This document shows, in pieces, positions 33,315 through 41,983 of a stretch of 42,003 nucleotides of DNA. How positions within the stretch are numbered: the stretch's first letter is position 1; every line of letters starts with the position of its first letter. The stretch spans positions 1 to 42,003 of the forward strand of contig CAZNNH010000038.1 in assembly GCA_964574335.1 (NCBI GenBank). Direction: 5' to 3'. Below the pieces are notes generated by a model. It ran no database searches. It was not told the DNA's origin and saw only the letters and a list, made by a program, of their open reading frames with translations. The translations under genes and the position numbers were made by a program. This DNA comes from CAZNNH01 sp964574335 (GTDB taxonomy: Bacteria > Acidobacteriota > Vicinamibacteria > Fen-336).

Positions 33315-33352
33315 GGCGAGGCGCCCTTCTAGAGGAGGGCGTGCTCCTCGCC
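33315..33352 (+). promoter_or_regulatory. Structured leader between pth and rpsF
   Basis: GGCGAGG (33315-33321) pairs perfectly with CCTCGCC (33346-33352). Inside it GCCCTT (33323-33328) pairs with GAGGGC, with an asymmetric internal loop. Leaders of rpsF operons in many bacteria carry an S6:S18-binding hairpin, which is one explanation; a pth terminator is the other. I did not fit it to the S6:S18 consensus. Confidence 0.4.
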
Positions 33353-33438
33353 CCGAGTAGCGGCCCTGACGGGGGCTGCCAAACGGGCGACCCGGCTGCC
33401 GCGGGCGGCACGGGGACCCGAGAGGAGGGAACGAACAG

Positions 33439-33834
33439 GTGAGCGAGCGTACCTACGAGCTGTTGTTCATTGCCAACCCCGGCCTGGAAGAGGCTGCGGT
33501 GGACGTCCTGATCGAGCAGATCCAGGGCTACGTGGAGAAGGGCGGAGGCCGGGTCCAGACGGTCGAGAGATGGGGCAAGAAGCGCCTGGCCTACACGGTG
33601 AAGAAGTACCGGGAGGGCTACTACGTGCTGATGGTGATCGTCGGCGGCACCGATCTCCTGAAGGAGGTCGAGCGCCGGATCCGAGTCATTGACGGCGTGG
33701 TCAAGTTCATGACGGTGCGGGTCGACGTCGAGCTCAAGAAGGCGGAGCGGCGCAAGGCCAAGCGTGCCGCCGAAGAGGAGAAGCGCCGGCGCCGGCCCCG
33801 CGCCACCGCTCCCGAGGCGGGAGGTGCCCAGTGA
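33439..33834 (+). CDS. rpsF: 30S ribosomal protein S6
   Basis: 131 residues. The S6 fold is clear over about 1-100: RTYELLFIANPGLEEAAVDV, GRVQTVERWGKKRLAYTVKK, REGYYVLMVIVG, RIRVIDGVVKFMTVRVD. A basic tail follows (about 100-131), rich in Arg/Lys/Ala. S6 pairs with S18 on the 30S platform. The GTG at 33439 has GAGAGGAGGG upstream. The last codon overlaps the rpsR GTG (GTGA). The single-strand binding gene often found between rpsF and rpsR is absent. Confidence 0.96.
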   Translation: MSERTYELLFIANPGLEEAAVDVLIEQIQGYVEKGGGRVQTVERWGKKRLAYTVKKYREGYYVLMVIVGGTDLLKEVERRIRVIDGVVKFMTVRVDVELKKAERRKAKRAAEEEKRRRRPRATAPEAGGAQ

Positions 33835-34109
33835 GCACGGACTCGGCGAAGGCCCGTGGGGGAGGGCGAGGTGGTCGCAAGGACGGAAAGCGGTACTTCT
33901 TCCGGCGTCGCAAGGTCTGCAAGTTCTGCGCGGACAAGATCGACTACATCGACTACAAGGACGTCAAGCTGATCTCCGCCTTCGTGCCGGAGCGAGGCAA
34001 GATCCTGCCGCGCCGTATGTTCGGGACCTGCGCGGAGCACCAGCGCAAGCTCACCGTAGCCATCAAGCGCGCCCGCCAGATCGCGCTGCTGCCGTTCGCA
34101 GCCGATTGA
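33831..34109 (+). CDS. rpsR: 30S ribosomal protein S18, cysteine-containing type
   Basis: 92 residues. The core KVCKFCADKIDYIDYKDVKL, ISAFVPERGKILPRRMFGTC and AEHQRKLTVAIKRARQIALL matches S18. It keeps a CxxC pair (VCKFC) and a further Cys (FGTC), the Zn-binding pattern, unlike zinc-free S18 paralogues. The N-terminus is Gly/Arg/Lys rich. The GTG start overlaps rpsF. A strong hairpin terminator follows the stop by 5 bases. Confidence 0.96.
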   Translation: MSTDSAKARGGGRGGRKDGKRYFFRRRKVCKFCADKIDYIDYKDVKLISAFVPERGKILPRRMFGTCAEHQRKLTVAIKRARQIALLPFAAD

Positions 34110-34113
34110 GGAG

Positions 34114-34162
34114 GGCGGGAGGTCCCGGTCTTCGGACCTCCCGCCGGATCGCGCCTTGGTTT
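34114..34162 (+). terminator. Intrinsic-type terminator after rpsR
   Basis: A perfect 12-bp stem (GGCGGGAGGTCC at 34114-34125 and GGACCTCCCGCC at 34134-34145) with an 8-base loop is followed 10 bases later by TTGGTTTT (34156-34163). It is the best terminator in the window and divides rpsF-rpsR from the DUF2232-rplI genes. Confidence 0.7.
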
Positions 34163-34188
34163 TCAGCCCGCAACACCAGCCCACGGGG

Positions 34189-35154
34189 GTGTCGCCGCCG
34201 GGGAGGCTTCACGAGCCTCGCTCCGTCGAGGTCGTCGGCTCGGCGGTCGCCTCCTGTCTGCTGTTCTGCGCCTCGCTCCTCCTCACCGTCCCGGGGCCCT
34301 GGGCGCCGCTCGGGCTGGTGGCGCTCTTCTCCCCCTTCCCGTTGATCCTGAGCCGCCTGCGGGGAGGGCGGGTCGCGGCGCTCCTCGCCACGCTCGTCTC
34401 GACGGGCATCCTGGGTGCGACGCTCTCCCCCGGGCAGGCCCTCGTCTTCGTGGGCCTGCTGGCCGCCCCCGGCCTGCTGCTGGGCGAGGCGCTGGCCACA
34501 GGCCACGGCCTGCTCCGTGGCGGGCTCTGGGGCTTCGCGCTGGTGGCGGTCGAGATCGGCCTGGCCTTGCTCTGGGCGGGCCCGGAGCTGGCGAGCCAGG
34601 TGAGCGAGCCCTTGAGGCACCTGCGCTCCGACGAGTTCCTGGCCGAGCTGCAGAAGGGCGGCTTCGACGCGGAGCAGGTGGAGCAGTGGACCGACCAGCT
34701 CGGCCAGATCCTGGCCGCCTGGAGGATCGTCTACCCCGCAGCGTTCCTGATCATGGGCGGGCTTCTGGTGGTGGCCAACGCCGCGTTGTTGCGGGCGTAC
34801 CTGGCCCGTCGCCAGCCGGCCTGGCTGCAGGGCGGCGACCTCGAAGGCCTCCGCTGGCCGTTCGGCCTGGCGGTGGCGTTCGTCATCTCGGGGGGCTCGG
34901 TACTGGTCCCTGCCTTCCGCAGCGGGGCCTACAACGCCCTGCTTCTGGTGGCCTTCCTCTATGCCCTGCAGGGGCTGGCGGTGGTCGCCTACTATGCCCG
35001 CCGGCTGGCCGGCCCGGCGCTGCTTCGGGCCGGGCTGGTCCTGCTGCTGCTGCTGAGCCCATGGGCGCTTCCGATCCTGGCGCTCCTCGGGCTGTTCGAC
35101 ACTTGGGCCGACTTCCGGAGGTTCGCCGAGCCCCCGGGAGCGCGGGAAGGCTAG
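34189..35154 (+). CDS. DUF2232 / YybS-like membrane protein
   Basis: About 321 residues with eight or so membrane segments, for example VVGSAVASCLLFCASLLLTV, LVALFSPFPLILSRLRGGRV, AALLATLVSTGILGATLS and a C-terminal run with VLLLLLSPWALPILALLGLF. A soluble helical hairpin (about 140-170, EPLRHLRSDEFLAELQKGGF) sits in the middle. It fits the DUF2232 family found between rpsR and rplI in many bacteria; the function is unknown, perhaps export or ribosome-linked membrane biology. I prefer the GTG at 34189 because the alternative TTG at 34156 lies inside the T tract of the terminator. Confidence 0.82.
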   Translation: MSPPGRLHEPRSVEVVGSAVASCLLFCASLLLTVPGPWAPLGLVALFSPFPLILSRLRGGRVAALLATLVSTGILGATLSPGQALVFVGLLAAPGLLLGEALATGHGLLRGGLWGFALVAVEIGLALLWAGPELASQVSEPLRHLRSDEFLAELQKGGFDAEQVEQWTDQLGQILAAWRIVYPAAFLIMGGLLVVANAALLRAYLARRQPAWLQGGDLEGLRWPFGLAVAFVISGGSVLVPAFRSGAYNALLLVAFLYALQGLAVVAYYARRLAGPALLRAGLVLLLLLSPWALPILALLGLFDTWADFRRFAEPPGAREG

Positions 35155-35205
35155 CTCGGCAGTCGAGGGCGCCCACGGTCGCCCGCCAGTCAAGGAGGAG
35201 CCGAA

Positions 35206-35652
35206 TTGGAAGTGATCCTGAGGACCGACGTCGACAAGCTGGGGCGTCGGGGCGAGGTGGTGAAGGTGGCCGAGGGCTTCGGCCGCAACTACCTGCTCCC
35301 CCACGGCCTGGCCATGCTGGTGACGGACACCAACCGGGCCCTGATCGAGCGCGAACGGAAGGCCCACGAGGCCCGGATGGCCAAGGAGAGGGCCGAGTTC
35401 GAGGGGCTGGCGGAGCAGATCGCCTCGATGCGCTTCGTGGCGCCCCGAAAGGTCGGCGAGAACGACCAGCTCTACGGGTCCGTCACCGCCTCTGACGTGG
35501 CCGAGTTCCTGGCCGCCAAGGGCGTCCACGTCGACAAGCGCAAGGTGATGCTCGACGAGCCGATCAAGCAGCTCGGCGATCACGAGGTGAAGCTGCGCCT
35601 GCATCCGGACGTGAGCGCCACCCTCAAGGTGCTGGTCAGCAAGGAGGGGTGA
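35206..35652 (+). CDS. rplI: 50S ribosomal protein L9
   Basis: 148 residues, full length. The N-terminal domain reads EVILRTDVDKLGRRGEVVKV, AEGFGRNYLLPHGLAMLVT, followed by the long connecting helix (NRALIERERKAHEARMAKER) and the C-terminal domain (KVGENDQLYGSVTASDVAEF, DKRKVMLDEPIKQLGDHEV, VKLRLHPDVSATLKVLV). The start is TTG at 35206 with a strong AAGGAGGAG five bases away, and no in-frame ATG fits. Followed after 76 bases by dnaB. Confidence 0.96.
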   Translation: MEVILRTDVDKLGRRGEVVKVAEGFGRNYLLPHGLAMLVTDTNRALIERERKAHEARMAKERAEFEGLAEQIASMRFVAPRKVGENDQLYGSVTASDVAEFLAAKGVHVDKRKVMLDEPIKQLGDHEVKLRLHPDVSATLKVLVSKEG

Positions 35653-35728
35653 GAACCGGCCCGGCCACGCCGGCGGACCTGCCGGTGTCGGTCGGTCGGG
35701 CAGAATTGCATCTCTGGGAGAGGCCGGG

Positions 35729-37058
35729 ATGGCGAGCGAGCCGGTGGCTCGGGAGAGGGTCCTACCGCACAACGCCGACGNNNNNNNNNNTGCTGGTCGA
35801 CAACGCCGCCTTCAACTCCGCCGCCGAGCTTCTGGCCCGCGACGACTTCTACCGGGAATCCCACCGCCGCATCTTCGACGCCATGGCGGCGCTGGCGGAG
35901 CGCAGCCAGCCGATCGACCTGGTCACGCTCAAGGACGAGCTGGTTCGCGGCTCGGCGCTCGAGGCGGTGGGTGGGGCCGCCTACCTGGCCGGCCTGTTGG
36001 ACGGGGTCCCCCGCCTCCACAACGTCGAGCAGTGGAGCCGGATCATCAAGGAGAAGGCGGTCCTTCGCAACCTGATCCACGCCAGCAACCGCATCGCCCA
36101 GTCCTGCTACGAGGCCGAAGAGGAGGCGGCCGAGCTCCTCGACCGCGCCGAGAAGGCCATCTTCGACCTGGCCGAGCGGCGGATGCGGCAGGGCTTCGTC
36201 GGGATTCGGGAGATCGTCAAAGGTAGCTTCCGGACCATCGACCAACTCGCCCAATCCCGCGAGCTGGTGACCGGGGTCCCCACCGGGTTCGTGGACCTCG
36301 ACGAGCGCACCACCGGGCTGCAGCGGGGCGACCTGATCATCGTGGCCGCGCGGCCGGCGATGGGAAAGACCTCGCTCTGCCTGAACGTCGCCCAGAATGC
36401 TTCCAAGAAGACCGGGGAGACGGTCGGCGTCTTCTCCCTCGAGATGTCCAAAGAGCAGCTCGTGCTGCGCCTGCTCTGCTCCGACGCCCGGGTCGACGCC
36501 CACCGCCTGCGTACCGGCAACCTGCAGGAGAAGGACTGGGCCCGCCTGGCCAAGGCCTACGCCGACCTCTCCGAGTGCCAGATCTTCATCGACGACTCGG
36601 CCACCCTCACCCCGCTGGAGATCCGTGCCAAGTGCCGGCGCCTGAAGGCCGAGCACGGCCTGGCGCTGGTGATCGTGGACTACCTGCAGCTCGTCTCCGG
36701 GGCGGGCCGGGTCGAGAACCGCCAGCAGGAGATCGCCTCGATCTCGCGCTCGCTCAAGGGGCTGGCCAAGGAGCTCTCGGTCCCGGTGGTGGCCCTGTCC
36801 CAGCTCTCCCGCGCCCCCGAGTCCCGTACCGAGAAGCGGCCGCAGCTCTCCGACCTGCGCGAGAGCGGGGCCATCGAGCAGGACGCCGACGTGGTGATGT
36901 TCATCTACCGCGAAGAGGAGTACAAGCCCACCGACGAGAACCGCGGCATCGCCGAGATCATCATCGGCAAGCAGCGCAATGGCCCGACCGGAACCGTCAA
37001 GCTGGCCTTCATCCGCGAGTACACCCGCTTCGAGAACCTGGAGTGGGGCTCCGCGTGA
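35729..37058 (+). CDS. dnaB: Replicative DNA helicase DnaB (interrupted by assembly gap)
   Basis: Hexameric replicative helicase. Before the gap only the first residues are present (EPVARERVLPHNAD). After it the N-terminal domain continues with LVDNAAFNSAAELLARDDFY and HRRIFDAMAALAE, then the RecA-like domain has TGFVDLDERTTGLQRGDLII, the Walker A region VAARPAMGKTSLCLNVA, VGVFSLEMSKEQLVLRLL, the Walker B region LALVIVDYLQLVSG, and VPVVALSQLSRAPESRTEKR, then PQLSDLRESGAIEQDADVVM. The frame changes across the ten N, as expected for a placeholder; about 24 bases are missing. The gene ends 7 bases before the radA GTG. The ATG follows GAGAGG. Confidence 0.93.
35781..35790. other. Assembly gap (10 N) inside dnaB
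   Basis: Ten N of nominal length near codon 17. The base before it (G at 35780) would start an Ala/Glu codon and the TG after it completes a Met, fitting the common DnaB motif HN-x-(D/E)-AE-x-x-VLG-x-M. About 24 bases should be missing, a multiple of three. Confidence 0.95.
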
Positions 37059-37065
37059 TCCCGGC

Positions 37066-38439
37066 GTGAGCAAGCTCCGCACCATCTTCGCCTGCCAGGC
37101 GTGCGGCTTCCTGAGCTCGAAGTGGCTGGGGCGCTGTCCCGACTGCGGGGAGTGGAACAGCCTGGTCGAGGAGCGTCAGGAGGCGCCCGAGCCGGCCCGG
37201 CAGGGCGAGCTGCGCCTCGAGCTCGGGGGCCGGCCACACCCGTACGATGCCGTGGACGGCGCGGAGGCGGCCCGGGTCTCGACCGGCATCGGCGAGTTCG
37301 ACCGGGTGCTGGGCGGCGGCCTGGTCCCGGGGTCGATGGTGCTGATCGGGGGCGAGCCCGGGATCGGCAAGAGCACCCTCCTGCTGCAGGCGGCCCAACT
37401 GCTCTCCCGGCGCGGCGGGGCGGTCCTGTACGTGTCTGGCGAGGAGTCGGAGCGGCAGGTCAAGCTGCGCGGAGAGCGCCTCGGCGTCACCGGCGGCGGT
37501 CTGTTCCTGATGGGGGAGACCTCGCTGGAGAGGATCCTGCAAGAGGTCGAGGTCCTCAAGCCGGCGGCGCTGGTCGTGGACTCGGTCCAGACCGTCTTCT
37601 CCTCCAAGTTCCCGTCGGCTCCCGGCAGCATCAGCCAGGTCCGGGAAGTCGCTACCCAACTGCTCTTCTTGTCCAAGGGACGCGGCATCACCTGCTTCCT
37701 GATCGGCCACGTGACCAAGGACGGCAACCTGGCGGGACCCAAGTCGCTGGAGCACATCGTCGACACCGTCCTCTACTTCGAGGGGGAGCGTCACCAGCAC
37801 CACCGCATCGTCCGCGCCGTCAAGAACCGCTTTGGTGCGATCTCGGAGATGGGCGTCTTCGAGATGACCGGCAGCGGTTTGAAGCCGGTTCCCAACCCCT
37901 CGGCCCTCTTCCTCCAGGAGCGCCTCGAAGGCTCGCCGGGCTCGGCGGTGGTGGCCACCATCGAGGGGTCGCGCCCGATGCTGGTCGAGGTCCAGGCGCT
38001 GGTCTCACCCTCCTCCTTCGGCACGCCTCGGCGGATGTCGATCGGCATCGACCCCAACCGCACCAGCCTGCTGATCGCTGTGCTCGAGAAGCGGGTGGGG
38101 TTGGAGCTGCTCGGCGACGACGTGTTCGTCAGCGTGGTGGGGGGCGTCGAGGTCTCCGAGCCGGCCGCCGACCTGGCGGTGGCAGCAGCGGTGGCCTCGT
38201 CGTTCCGGAACCGTCCCTTGGCCCCACACACGGTGGTCTTCGGCGAGATCGGCCTTGGGGGGGAGGTCCGCGGCGTGGGCCAGGCCGCGTTGCGGGTCCG
38301 AGAGGCCGAGCAGATGGGCTTCACCCGCTGCGTCCTGCCCGCCCGCAGCGTGAGCGGCGCCCCCGACGGCTCGGGCGCGATCGAGATGATCGGGGTGCAG
38401 ACGCTGGAGCAGGCCCTGGACCGCCTGTTCGACTACTGA
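37066..38439 (+). CDS. radA: DNA repair ATPase RadA (Sms)
   Basis: 457 residues, full length. It helps branch migration in recombination repair. An N-terminal zinc finger (CQAC at 10-13 and CPDC at 24-27), Walker A GGEPGIGKST (95-104), LYVSGEESERQVKLRGERL, LVVDSVQTVFSSK, the RadA signature KNRFG (253-257) and a C-terminal Lon-protease-like domain (VFVSVVGGVEVSEPAADLAV, VFGEIGLGGEVRGV) are all visible. The GTG at 37066 is the best start because upstream codons would overlap dnaB. It lies 7 bases after dnaB. Confidence 0.96.
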   Translation: MSKLRTIFACQACGFLSSKWLGRCPDCGEWNSLVEERQEAPEPARQGELRLELGGRPHPYDAVDGAEAARVSTGIGEFDRVLGGGLVPGSMVLIGGEPGIGKSTLLLQAAQLLSRRGGAVLYVSGEESERQVKLRGERLGVTGGGLFLMGETSLERILQEVEVLKPAALVVDSVQTVFSSKFPSAPGSISQVREVATQLLFLSKGRGITCFLIGHVTKDGNLAGPKSLEHIVDTVLYFEGERHQHHRIVRAVKNRFGAISEMGVFEMTGSGLKPVPNPSALFLQERLEGSPGSAVVATIEGSRPMLVEVQALVSPSSFGTPRRMSIGIDPNRTSLLIAVLEKRVGLELLGDDVFVSVVGGVEVSEPAADLAVAAAVASSFRNRPLAPHTVVFGEIGLGGEVRGVGQAALRVREAEQMGFTRCVLPARSVSGAPDGSGAIEMIGVQTLEQALDRLFDY

Positions 38440-38581
38440 GCCGTCGGGTGACCTGGATCACTGCCGGGGTGGGCCGAGGATACGCCTGGTTGTATGATGC
38501 CCCCCGTGTCTCATCCATTCGTCTGCTTGATTTCACTCATTGGGTGGCCGCCCGGAGAGGGTGACCACGAGAGGTCCGATC

Positions 38582-39733
38582 ATGGGGCTCTTCGTCTTCC
38601 GAGGCCTCGCCGTAGCCATGCTGGCGCTCGCCGGACATGCCTTCGTCAGGCCGGTCATATGGGGAGCGCAGCGACCCTGGCTGGGTGTCCTCTTGGGGGT
38701 GCTGGCGGCGGCCGCGATCATCACCATCGAGATCCGCGTCCGTCGGGTCCCGGGGCCGCAGATGGTCGGGGCGCTGGTGGGGGGTGTCACCGGGTTGGTC
38801 GGTGCGCGCCTGCTCTGGGGCGCCTTCGAGGGGGTGGCGATCGGCGACAGCCAGTTCCTGCAGGTGGGCCTGGTCCTGTTTCTGGTCTACATCGGCATCA
38901 CCCTGGGAAGCCAGAAAGGGGAGTGGTTCGAGCCGGCACGCATCATCGCCGCCTTCCGTGACTCGGCCAGCCTCCATCAGTACAAGATCCTCGACACCTC
39001 CGTCGTCATCGACGGCCGCATCGCCGACATCTGCGAGACCGGATTCCTGGAGGGGACGCTGGTGGTCCCGCAGTTCGTGCTTCGAGAGCTGCAGCAGGTG
39101 GCCGATTCCTCGGACTCGCTGAAGCGAAACCGCGGCCGGCGGGGCCTCGACATCCTGCAGAAGGTCCAGAAGATGGCCAACGTCCACGTGCAGATCGTGG
39201 AGAAGGACTTCCCGGCCGTCCGCGAAGTGGACCTCAAGCTGATCGAGCTGGCGCGGCGGATGAACGGGAAGATCGTGACCAACGACTTCAACCTCAACAA
39301 GGTGGCCCAGCTTCGAGGCGTGCAGGTGCTGAACATCAACGAGCTGGCCAACTCGCTCAAGCCGGTGGTGCTACCCGGCGAGATGATGCGGGTCTTCATC
39401 CTGAAGGAGGGGAAGGAGTCGGGCCAGGGGGTCGGATACCTGGACGACGGCACCATGGTGGTGGTCGACCAGGGGAAGCGGGCCATCGGACGCACCATCG
39501 AGGTCGCGGTCACCAGCGTGCTGCAGACGACGGCCGGCAAGATGATCTTCTGTCGCTGGCCCGAAGCCAGCACCGAGGAGCCCTCGCGGCGGGAGTCGCG
39601 AAGGGATGGCCGCGCCGGCCGCGAGCGTGTCGCACGTGAGGATCGTGGCGGCCCGCCGTCCGGGGGCGAGGCTCGGTCTGCCCAGCCGCCCGGGGGCGAG
39701 GCGGAGCCTCTGGCCAACGCCAAATCGGAGTGA
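38582..39733 (+). CDS. PIN-TRAM domain membrane protein (YacL type)
   Basis: 383 residues. Four membrane segments occupy about 1-115 (LFVFRGLAVAMLALAGHAFV, WLGVLLGVLAAAAIITIEIR, QMVGALVGGVTGLVGARLL, FLQVGLVLFLVYIGITLG). A PIN nuclease domain follows (ILDTSVVIDGRIADICETGF, VPQFVLRELQQVADSSD, RGLDILQKVQKM, and the acidic KIVTNDFNLNKVAQLRGVQV), then a TRAM domain (GVGYLDDGTMVVVDQGKRAI, VAVTSVLQTTAGKMIFCR). The acidic residues for metal binding look present. A disordered Arg/Glu/Gly tail of about 50 residues ends it. In many bacteria this gene lies after radA near ispD/ispF; here plsC and dacB follow. Start ATG 38582; earlier in-frame starts lack support. Confidence 0.92.
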   Translation: MGLFVFRGLAVAMLALAGHAFVRPVIWGAQRPWLGVLLGVLAAAAIITIEIRVRRVPGPQMVGALVGGVTGLVGARLLWGAFEGVAIGDSQFLQVGLVLFLVYIGITLGSQKGEWFEPARIIAAFRDSASLHQYKILDTSVVIDGRIADICETGFLEGTLVVPQFVLRELQQVADSSDSLKRNRGRRGLDILQKVQKMANVHVQIVEKDFPAVREVDLKLIELARRMNGKIVTNDFNLNKVAQLRGVQVLNINELANSLKPVVLPGEMMRVFILKEGKESGQGVGYLDDGTMVVVDQGKRAIGRTIEVAVTSVLQTTAGKMIFCRWPEASTEEPSRRESRRDGRAGRERVAREDRGGPPSGGEARSAQPPGGEAEPLANAKSE

Positions 39734-40449
39734 CCGGGCAGGGCGGCGGCATGCGGACCGTCGTGGTGGTCCCCGTCGCCGTCCTGGCGACGCTCCTGTT
39801 CGGCGGCTACGTCTTGGTCACGGGGCTGGTCGACCGCTCCGGCAGGCTGGCGTTCGGGGGGATCCGGTGCTGGGCGCGTCTGCTTCTTCGGCTGTGCGCG
39901 GTGCGGGCCGCGGTGAGCGGGGGGAGGGACCTGCCCGTTCCGGCCGTGTTCGCCGCCAATCACACGAGCGCGGCGGACATCCTGCTGGTCTTCGGCTTCG
40001 TTCCGGCCGAGTTCCGGATCATCCACAAGCGATCGCTACGCCGGGTGCCGCTGGTCGGCTGGTGCCTGTGGGCGGCCGGTCACGTCGCCATCGACCGCAC
40101 CAACCCGTTCCGGGCCCGCCGCAGCCTGGAGCAGGCGGCCCTTCGGATCCGTGGTGGCACCAGCGTGGTGGTGTTCCCCGAGGGCACCCGAAGCCGCGAC
40201 GGGCGGGTGGGTCTGTTCAAGCGCGGCAGCTTCCTGCTGGCCATCCAGGCCGGCGTGCCGGTGGTCCCCGTTTCGCTGGTCGGGGTGGCGCGGGTGGCGC
40301 CGCGCGGCCTGCTGTCGCTCCGGCCCGGGACGGTGGAGGTTCGCCTGCATGCTCCGGTGGCCACGACCGGACGCACGGCGGAGGAGGCCGAGACGCTGGC
40401 CGAGGAGGTGAAGCGTCAGGTGGTCTCGGGCCTCTCGGAGGAGGGATGA
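39730..40449 (+). CDS. plsC: 1-acyl-sn-glycerol-3-phosphate acyltransferase
   Basis: 239 residues of the PlsC/LPLAT family, which acylates lysophosphatidate to phosphatidate at the membrane. A membrane anchor (VVVVPVAVLATLLFGGYVLV) precedes the catalytic H-x4-D motif ANHTSAADI (His78, Asp83) and the substrate motif FPEGTRSRDG (149-158), with later VPVVPVSLVG. The start is uncertain between the GTG at 39730, overlapping the preceding stop (GTGA), and the ATG at 39751. dacB overlaps its end by ATGA. Confidence 0.92.
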   Translation: MTGQGGGMRTVVVVPVAVLATLLFGGYVLVTGLVDRSGRLAFGGIRCWARLLLRLCAVRAAVSGGRDLPVPAVFAANHTSAADILLVFGFVPAEFRIIHKRSLRRVPLVGWCLWAAGHVAIDRTNPFRARRSLEQAALRIRGGTSVVVFPEGTRSRDGRVGLFKRGSFLLAIQAGVPVVPVSLVGVARVAPRGLLSLRPGTVEVRLHAPVATTGRTAEEAETLAEEVKRQVVSGLSEEG

Positions 40450-41894
40450 AGCGTCGGACCTGGGCCCTCGTCGCGCTGGCCGCCGCCGTCGCGGCGGTCC
40501 CCTCACCGGCCACGGCGCTGTCCGCCGAGCGGATCGCTCGACGCGTCGACTCGGTGCTTGAGCGCCCCGAGCTGGCCGGGGCCATCTGCGCGGTCGAGGT
40601 CCGCGAGCTGCCCGACGGCAAGATGGTGTTTGCCCATCTGGCCGGGAAGAGCCTCCGGCCGGCCTCGGTCCAGAAGCTGATCACCACCTCGGCGGCGCTC
40701 GATGCCTTCGGGCCCGTGGCCCGGATCCGGACCACCGTCGAGACCGTGGGCCGGCTCGACGCCAACGGTCGCCTGATCGGCGACCTGTTCCTGGTCGGGC
40801 GGGGCGATCCGAACCTCTCGGGACGCTTCTTCGAGGAGCGGATCACGGCGCCCCTCGACGCTCTCGCCGACGCGTTGGTGGCGGCGGGGGTGCGCGAGGT
40901 CGAGGGTCGGCTGGTCGGTCACGAGGGGCTCTTCGTCGGCGATCGGCGGGGGGATTCCTGGACCTGGCAGGATCTCGTCTGGTGGTACGGTGCCGAGGTG
41001 TCGGCGCTCTCGTTCAACGACAACTGCGCCGACCTCGAGGTCACCCCAGGCGAGCGCCCGGGCGACCCGATCCGAGTCCGGCGCCAGCCGGTGTCCGCCT
41101 ACTACGCGGTGGAGTCCTCGGCCGTGACCTCGCCGTCCGGCTCCGAAGACGAGCTCACGCTGGTCCCCGCCCTGGGATCGAACCGAATCCGGCTCGCCGG
41201 CAGCTACCCGATCGGGGCCCCGACCCGAACCCTCCACGTCGCCCTGGAAGACCCGGCCCGCTACGCCACCACGGTGTTCTCCGAGGTCCTCGAGGCGCGC
41301 GGCATCCGCCACGCGGGGCCCGTGGCCACGACCTCGTTGCCGCTGCCCGAAGGGACGCGGGTGCTGGCCGTCTACGAGGGGCGCCCGCTGGCGGAGGTCA
41401 TCACCGAGATCAACAAGGAGAGCCAGAACCTCCACGCCGAGATGCTGCTGAGGCTGCTGGGCTGGCAGCGCTGCGGCGAAGGCAGCGTCGAGGCCGGGCT
41501 CCAGGCGGTGCGGGACTTCCTGAAGCGGCTGGGCGTGGACGTGGACGGTCTCGACCTGCGTGACGGGTCCGGGCTGTCCCGCTCCAACCTGGTCACGGCG
41601 CACGGCCTGGTGGGCCTTCTGGTGGCGATGGACCACCACCCACAGGCCTCCGTCTTCCGTGCCAGCCTGCCGCTGGCCGGCGTCGACGGTACGCTCGAGC
41701 GGCGCCTCTCCGGTGCCCGCGCCCGCGTGTTGGCCAAGACCGGCACCCTCGACCACACGAGCGCCCTGGCCGGCTACGTCAACCGACGCGACGGGCGACG
41801 CCTCGCCTTCGCCGTGATCCTCGACAACCACACCGGTCCGGCGCGGGAGGCGATCGCCGCGGTGGATGCCATCGCCCAGGCGCTCCTCGACTGA
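40446..41894 (+). CDS. dacB: D-alanyl-D-alanine carboxypeptidase/endopeptidase, PBP4 family
   Basis: 482 residues with a Sec signal (ALVALAAAVAAVPSPATA). It is a class C low-molecular-weight penicillin-binding protein that trims or cuts peptidoglycan peptides in the periplasm. The active-site Ser is in ASVQK (Ser74-x-x-Lys77), the second motif lies in DGSGLSRSN (373-381) and the third is KTG (431-433, AKTGTLDHTSALAGY). The insertion domains between motifs 1 and 2 include GDLFLVGRGDPNLSG and WWYGAEVSALSFNDNCADLE. The ATG overlaps the plsC stop. It pairs with RlpA (5998-6384) as a second cell-wall enzyme in the window. Confidence 0.94.
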   Translation: MKRRTWALVALAAAVAAVPSPATALSAERIARRVDSVLERPELAGAICAVEVRELPDGKMVFAHLAGKSLRPASVQKLITTSAALDAFGPVARIRTTVETVGRLDANGRLIGDLFLVGRGDPNLSGRFFEERITAPLDALADALVAAGVREVEGRLVGHEGLFVGDRRGDSWTWQDLVWWYGAEVSALSFNDNCADLEVTPGERPGDPIRVRRQPVSAYYAVESSAVTSPSGSEDELTLVPALGSNRIRLAGSYPIGAPTRTLHVALEDPARYATTVFSEVLEARGIRHAGPVATTSLPLPEGTRVLAVYEGRPLAEVITEINKESQNLHAEMLLRLLGWQRCGEGSVEAGLQAVRDFLKRLGVDVDGLDLRDGSGLSRSNLVTAHGLVGLLVAMDHHPQASVFRASLPLAGVDGTLERRLSGARARVLAKTGTLDHTSALAGYVNRRDGRRLAFAVILDNHTGPAREAIAAVDAIAQALLD

Positions 41895-41963
41895 GGGACC
41901 TCGTCGCCGTTCTCGGGGCGCCAGACGCGACGCCGGAGGCCTCCGCGCTCGGGTCCGGGGGAT

Positions 41964-41983
41964 CGGGGGGCGGGAGCCCCCCG
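41964..41983 (+). terminator. GC hairpin after dacB
   Basis: CGGGGGG (41964-41970) and CCCCCCG (41977-41983) form a perfect 7-bp stem with a 6-base loop, 70 bases after the dacB stop. No T tract follows and the window ends shortly after. Confidence 0.4.

Noticed and set aside
34156..34158. TTG start for the DUF2232 gene
   Set aside because: It lies in the terminator T tract and has no ribosome site; the GTG at 34189 is better.
38493..38498. TATGAT as a -10 promoter element before the PIN-TRAM gene
   Set aside because: Good -10, but no -35 match at 16-18 bases, and the gene is likely cotranscribed with radA.
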